From contig JANBRJ010000080.1 in NCBI GenBank assembly GCA_027577595.1, positions 16,865-80,864 on the forward strand: 64,000 nucleotides of DNA, read 5' to 3'. The stretch comes from Coemansia sp. RSA 487. Its lineage: Eukaryota; Kickxellomycota; Kickxellomycetes; Kickxellales; Kickxellaceae. Shown here one piece after another: positions 60,843-64,000 of this stretch (position 1 is its first letter; each line of letters starts with the position of its first letter). The position numbers and the translations under genes were made by a program. The notes below the pieces were generated by a model that was not told where the DNA came from, did not search any database, and worked only from the letters and a program-made list of their open reading frames with translations.

Positions 60843-63074
60843 CTATGGACGCGAGTTTTTCAAGGCACGGTCGACGTTGAACGCGGCAGAGATAAGCGCA
60901 ATATGAGTGAAAGCCTGGGGAAAGTTGCCCAGATGCTTTCCAGACTTGTCGATTTCCTCAGAGAAGATGCCCAGGTGGTTGCCATACATGATCATTTCGT
61001 CGATGATGACCTGGGACTTGTAGAGCAGTGTGATATCGACCTTGCTGGCACGCGACAGGGCCTCGGCGAGCCAGAACGTACATAGCGAAAAGGTGCCTTC
61101 CTCGCCAGAGAGCCCGTCGTCGGTCTCTACTGCGTTGTAGCGAAAGACCAAGTTGTTTGCCGTCAGCCCACCCTTGTGCGGCGGCATCATGATGCGACGC
61201 ATAGTGCTGACGAATCGTGGATCGGTACCGTCGCAGAAAAACACCAACGGCATGGCTAGCACAGCGGCATCGAGCATCTCGGTGCTCTCGAAGCTCTGGG
61301 TGAACATCTGGAGTTCCTTGTTCCACGAACGTTCCATGACTTCCTCGTAGATGACGTCGCGTGTGCGTCGCCACTTGTCGATGTTCTTGCATGGGAAGTC
61401 GCGCTTATCGACCAGACGCAGGCCGCGGTCGACAGCCACCCAGCACTGCACCTTGGAGTACGTGAAATTCTGGCGCATCCCGCGCACCTCCCAGATACCC
61501 ATGTCCGGCTGGTTGTAGTTGTCGCATACGTAGTCGACTAAAGCACGGATATCTACCCATTCGTCGTACGACAGCGGATTACTGAACTTGTTGTACAGGT
61601 AGACAGCATCAAGCAGCTCGCCGTAGATGTCCAGCTGGATGTGGTCGGCGGCACCGTTGCCAATGCGCACTGGTGCACAGCCGCGGTACCCCTCGAGATG
61701 CGGGAGAACGAGCTCATCCATCTCGCGGCCGCCGCGCAATGTGTACATTATTTGCAGCCCGCCGTCGGCATTTTTCTCGCCGCACACGGTGCGCACAAAG
61801 GACATGTAGTCGCGGGCCTCCTTGTTGAGACCTAGCCGCATGAAGGCGTACATGGTGAAGGCCGAGTCGCGCACCCATGTGAAGCGGTAGTCCCAGTTGC
61901 GCCCGGCGTCGCCGATCGCCTCGGGCAGCGAGAACGTCACCGCCGCCACCACTGCGCCGGTCGGCTCGTACGTGAGCATCTTGAGGATCAGCGCAGACCG
62001 CTCGACGTTTTCCAGCCACCGCCCCGAGTACGAGCAGCTGCGGATCCACGTCAGCCAGTACAGCAGCGTGTCCTCAAGCAGGTTCTCGACGGTGCGCAAA
62101 CTGACCGGCGGATCGTACTTGATGCGGTACTCGTCGATTGCCGCCGCCGTGCGATTCTCCGCCTGCATGCGGCTGATGACGCTCTCAGGTGTTGTGCGCA
62201 TAATGAAGAGCACGCGCTGGCCTTCTTGCAGCGTGAACCGTGACGTCACACCCTGCCCAAGTCCGCCTGGATGGTCTGTTGGGATAAGATTGATGAATGG
62301 GCACGATCCGCCCCCCGCACAGCCAATGACGTAGCGCAGGTCTAGGGGTTCGATGGCTGTTTGTGCTTCTCTGTCGGCTGCGTTGCTTGTTTGGGCCAGT
62401 CCATCGTGGTGCTCTAGCCGCTCGGGCGTGAAGATGGCGCGTTGCGGGCCGACGAAGGACTCGGAGTCCGCCTCGGACAAGTCCCAGTGGGAGAAAACCG
62501 ACTGAAAAATACTGTTTGCCGCCTCAAGTACGCGGTTGCCTTCGGGGTGATCGACCTCGACCTTGTGTTTGTCCTGAATCTCGAGCGAATGTTTGGCGCG
62601 CGCGTAATCGAACGCAGGGAAGCATTCGAGGTCAAAGGTCAGCTCGCCGCGGATGACCTCGACCGACCGGATCAGCCATGGCAGCATGTGTGGGTGGTGG
62701 CGCGATTTCGGTCGCGGACGGTGCATAAAGTCGATGACTGTGCCGACACCGTCTTCTGAGAGGAACTTTGTGCTCAGCACGTTGGAGAAGGGCAGGTACT
62801 GCTGCTTGCACGTCACGGAGTTGTCTGCCGGCGTGATGGAGAAGTGCCCGCCCCGGGATTTGTCAAGCAGCCGGCAGAATATTGACGGACTGTCGAACTC
62901 GGGCCAGCACAGAAAGTCGATCGACCCGTCCATTCCAACCATCGCTGCCGTGTGCAAGTTGCCGATCAGCCCGTACTGGTCTATCGATAGATATCCGTCA
63001 AACTGCTTGCGCATGGCGTCCGTGAGCCGACATTTCTCCGACGGAGGGCTTGTAAGGGGGCATGTACCAGACAT
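60843..63074 (-). CDS. GH15-family hydrolase, bacterial trehalase/glucoamylase type
   Basis: The start is ATG 63074 (MSGTCPLTSPPSEKC), giving 743 residues; the longer frame begins at GTG. The N-terminal beta domain starts YGLIGNLHTAAMVGMDGSID, a hallmark of the bacterial GH15 group that includes mycobacterial trehalases. The (alpha/alpha)6 barrel has WDYRFTWVRDSAFTMYAF (about 394-411), the proton-donor Glu529 in GIWEVRG and the base Glu in SGEEGTFSLCTFWLAEAL (658-659). There is no signal peptide, so it is probably cytosolic, unlike secreted fungal glucoamylase. Trehalose or alpha-glucan hydrolysis is the likely activity; which one cannot be decided. Residues about 205-245 form an insertion not typical of the core. 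Confidence 0.9.
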   Translation of the reverse strand: MSGTCPLTSPPSEKCRLTDAMRKQFDGYLSIDQYGLIGNLHTAAMVGMDGSIDFLCWPEFDSPSIFCRLLDKSRGGHFSITPADNSVTCKQQYLPFSNVLSTKFLSEDGVGTVIDFMHRPRPKSRHHPHMLPWLIRSVEVIRGELTFDLECFPAFDYARAKHSLEIQDKHKVEVDHPEGNRVLEAANSIFQSVFSHWDLSEADSESFVGPQRAIFTPERLEHHDGLAQTSNAADREAQTAIEPLDLRYVIGCAGGGSCPFINLIPTDHPGGLGQGVTSRFTLQEGQRVLFIMRTTPESVISRMQAENRTAAAIDEYRIKYDPPVSLRTVENLLEDTLLYWLTWIRSCSYSGRWLENVERSALILKMLTYEPTGAVVAAVTFSLPEAIGDAGRNWDYRFTWVRDSAFTMYAFMRLGLNKEARDYMSFVRTVCGEKNADGGLQIMYTLRGGREMDELVLPHLEGYRGCAPVRIGNGAADHIQLDIYGELLDAVYLYNKFSNPLSYDEWVDIRALVDYVCDNYNQPDMGIWEVRGMRQNFTYSKVQCWVAVDRGLRLVDKRDFPCKNIDKWRRTRDVIYEEVMERSWNKELQMFTQSFESTEMLDAAVLAMPLVFFCDGTDPRFVSTMRRIMMPPHKGGLTANNLVFRYNAVETDDGLSGEEGTFSLCTFWLAEALSRASKVDITLLYKSQVIIDEMIMYGNHLGIFSEEIDKSGKHLGNFPQAFTHIALISAAFNVDRALKNSRP

Positions 63075-63725
63075 TGTTATTACCAGGAGACTATAGATGT
63101 GGTATTTCGAGAGGTAAAAAGAAGCGAAGGCAAGAAAATGAAACACCCCAGTATCGATTAAACAGATATTGATCGGAAATATAAAAATAGTAGATAAAAG
63201 GCGCCAAAGTTAGTAAAGTGTATAAAATATGATGAAATTCAATGATATAACCTCGTGGGGTTAAAAAGTGAAGAGAGACGAGGTCGTGTGGTATTCACTT
63301 AAATGCGTTCAATCGATCGAGGCCAACATAGGTGTGCCTCGCCCCTTTTTCGCCACCGTAGCTTTGGATTGGCAAGACTTCTTAGTTATTCGCATCTCCA
63401 CAGCCGCAATGCGCATGACACAGAGTCATGCAGCTTGTCGATAAGTGCTGATGGCATTCAAACGCAATGATGCATTTTGCATTCTAAGAAAAGTCGTTTG
63501 CGTTGGTTGGCGTGGCATGGCATATGCGTCAGTGCAAAACAGGAAAACACACGAGAAAACGCAGATTATTAGTACCATTGTCAAAAGCAGCCACAGATGT
63601 CTATCTCTTCAACTCTCATTTGAGCACCTACCTGCAAAAGGGACAGCATCTCCTGTCCTAGAACTAGGATTCCTAGAACTAGGATTTGCCGCGGCTATAA
63701 CCTTGGCTGAATTTCGTGGTGGTTG
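63075..63725. other. Intergenic region, GH15 promoter / mobile-element-like fragment 3' flank
   Basis: A gap of 651 bp. It holds the GH15 promoter and, near its right end, a tandem 15-bp palindromic repeat at 63656-63685. Plus-strand frames here have no protein character. If the adjacent fragment is a decayed transposon, its right end may lie in this interval. Confidence 0.45.
63656..63685. repeat. 15-bp tandem repeat, each unit a near-palindrome
   Basis: TCCTAGAACTAGGAT occurs twice in tandem (63656-63670, 63671-63685). Each unit contains the inverted repeat TCCTAG/CTAGGA with overlapping centre, so it can form a small hairpin. It lies 41 bp beyond the stop codon of the adjacent fragment. 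Confidence 0.85.
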
Positions 63726-64000
63726 TTATTTGTTCGTCCTCGCCGCCTTCTTTGCCGCTGTCGTCTTCCTTTTCTTCTTGGGCTGCTGTTCATTGGTAGT
63801 AGCAACAGCTGCAGGTTGACTGCGACAAAAGCGCTCTGGAGTCTCACCATGATCGCGAAGGTCATGGAAAAAATAGCTGAAGTTGAGAACGGCGGCGAGA
63901 TCTCGGTCGTACATGCGTGGATAAGGAACCAAACCACCATCCGCTTTCACGGGCCCATACATAGTTCGTTGGTGCACTTAAGGAGACCGTGGCAGAGGAC
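63726..64000 (-). pseudogene. Frameshifted C-terminal fragment resembling a TnpB/Fanzor-type protein, cut by the window edge
   Basis: On the minus strand the frame entering from 64000 reads VLCHGLLKCTNELCMGP and stops at 63949-63947. The frame shifted by one base then reads from about 63956 VKADGGLVPYPRMYDRD, LAAVLNFSYFFHDLRDHG and ETPERFCR, ending at 63726 after a Lys-rich tail (PKKKRKTTAAKKAARTNK) that looks like a nuclear localisation signal. The combination of a Cys-x4-Cys knuckle after HGLLKC and a downstream RD-x-x-A-x-x-NF matches the zinc ribbon and last RuvC motif at the C-terminus of TnpB and eukaryotic Fanzor proteins. A single-base shift between the two parts suggests a decayed copy or a sequence error. 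The rest lies outside the window. Confidence 0.4.

Noticed and set aside
63445-63819. A 124-codon plus-strand frame at the right end
   Set aside because: It is largely antisense to the TnpB/Fanzor-like fragment, and the hydrophobic C-terminus is the complement of the Lys-rich tail.

Overview
The window is eukaryotic, gene-dense and reads as a filamentous, early-diverging (non-Dikarya) fungus. Support in the sequence: a Zn2Cys6 plus fungal-specific-domain regulator, a CYK3-type cytokinesis protein, a GH125 secretory mannosidase, short introns (93-170 bp, GTAAGT...TAG, CTAAC-like branch sites) beside a few long ones (360-580 bp), and retention of genes that many Dikarya lack (BLOC1S2, HAPSTR1/C16orf72-like, SDR-type threonine dehydrogenase, NAT9). 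The AT-rich F-box-like gene beginning MHINELPEAIL resembles families I associate with Kickxellales such as Coemansia; that placement is inference. Coding starts were moved to the first credible ATG wherever the longest open frame began at TTG, CTG or GTG.

Layout. 0.3-5.9 kb: HAPSTR1-like gene, BLOC-1 subunit 2, a glycine/tyrosine-rich secreted protein, a large Zn2Cys6 regulator. 6.8-12.2 kb: KIN17, the PX-SNARE VAM7, kinetochore MIS12 and peroxisomal PEX13. 12.2-28.8 kb: two long gene-poor gaps (2.8 and 2.6 kb) flank a block with an HMG-box protein (split by a 578-bp intron), TFIIIC subunit 5, the F-box-like gene, the cohesin release factor WAPL and a TALE-type homeodomain protein. 28.8-35.3 kb: CYK3 (SH3 plus degenerate transglutaminase domain) and GH125 mannosidase. 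35.7-41.8 kb: an oxidoreductase group of three tandem NmrA-like genes and an Old Yellow Enzyme. 42.4-45.4 kb: coatomer gamma with a 28-nt coding first exon. 46.2-50.5 kb: a divergent pair, 2-amino-3-ketobutyrate CoA ligase and L-threonine 3-dehydrogenase, both with mitochondrial presequences, forming a two-step threonine-to-glycine route. 50.6-54.4 kb: two tandem DHA2-type MFS exporters. 55.1-63.1 kb: a DUF4211/CCDC82-like protein, three-exon NAT9, cytosolic PheRS beta and a bacterial-type GH15 hydrolase. At the right edge is a frameshifted C-terminal remnant that resembles a TnpB/Fanzor-type protein.

Most neighbours are unrelated housekeeping genes, often in convergent pairs 70-170 bp apart. 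Groups that do look functionally linked are the threonine-degradation pair, the NmrA/OYE oxidoreductase cluster and the duplicated exporters. No rRNA or tRNA gene, CRISPR array or complete mobile element was recognised by eye.
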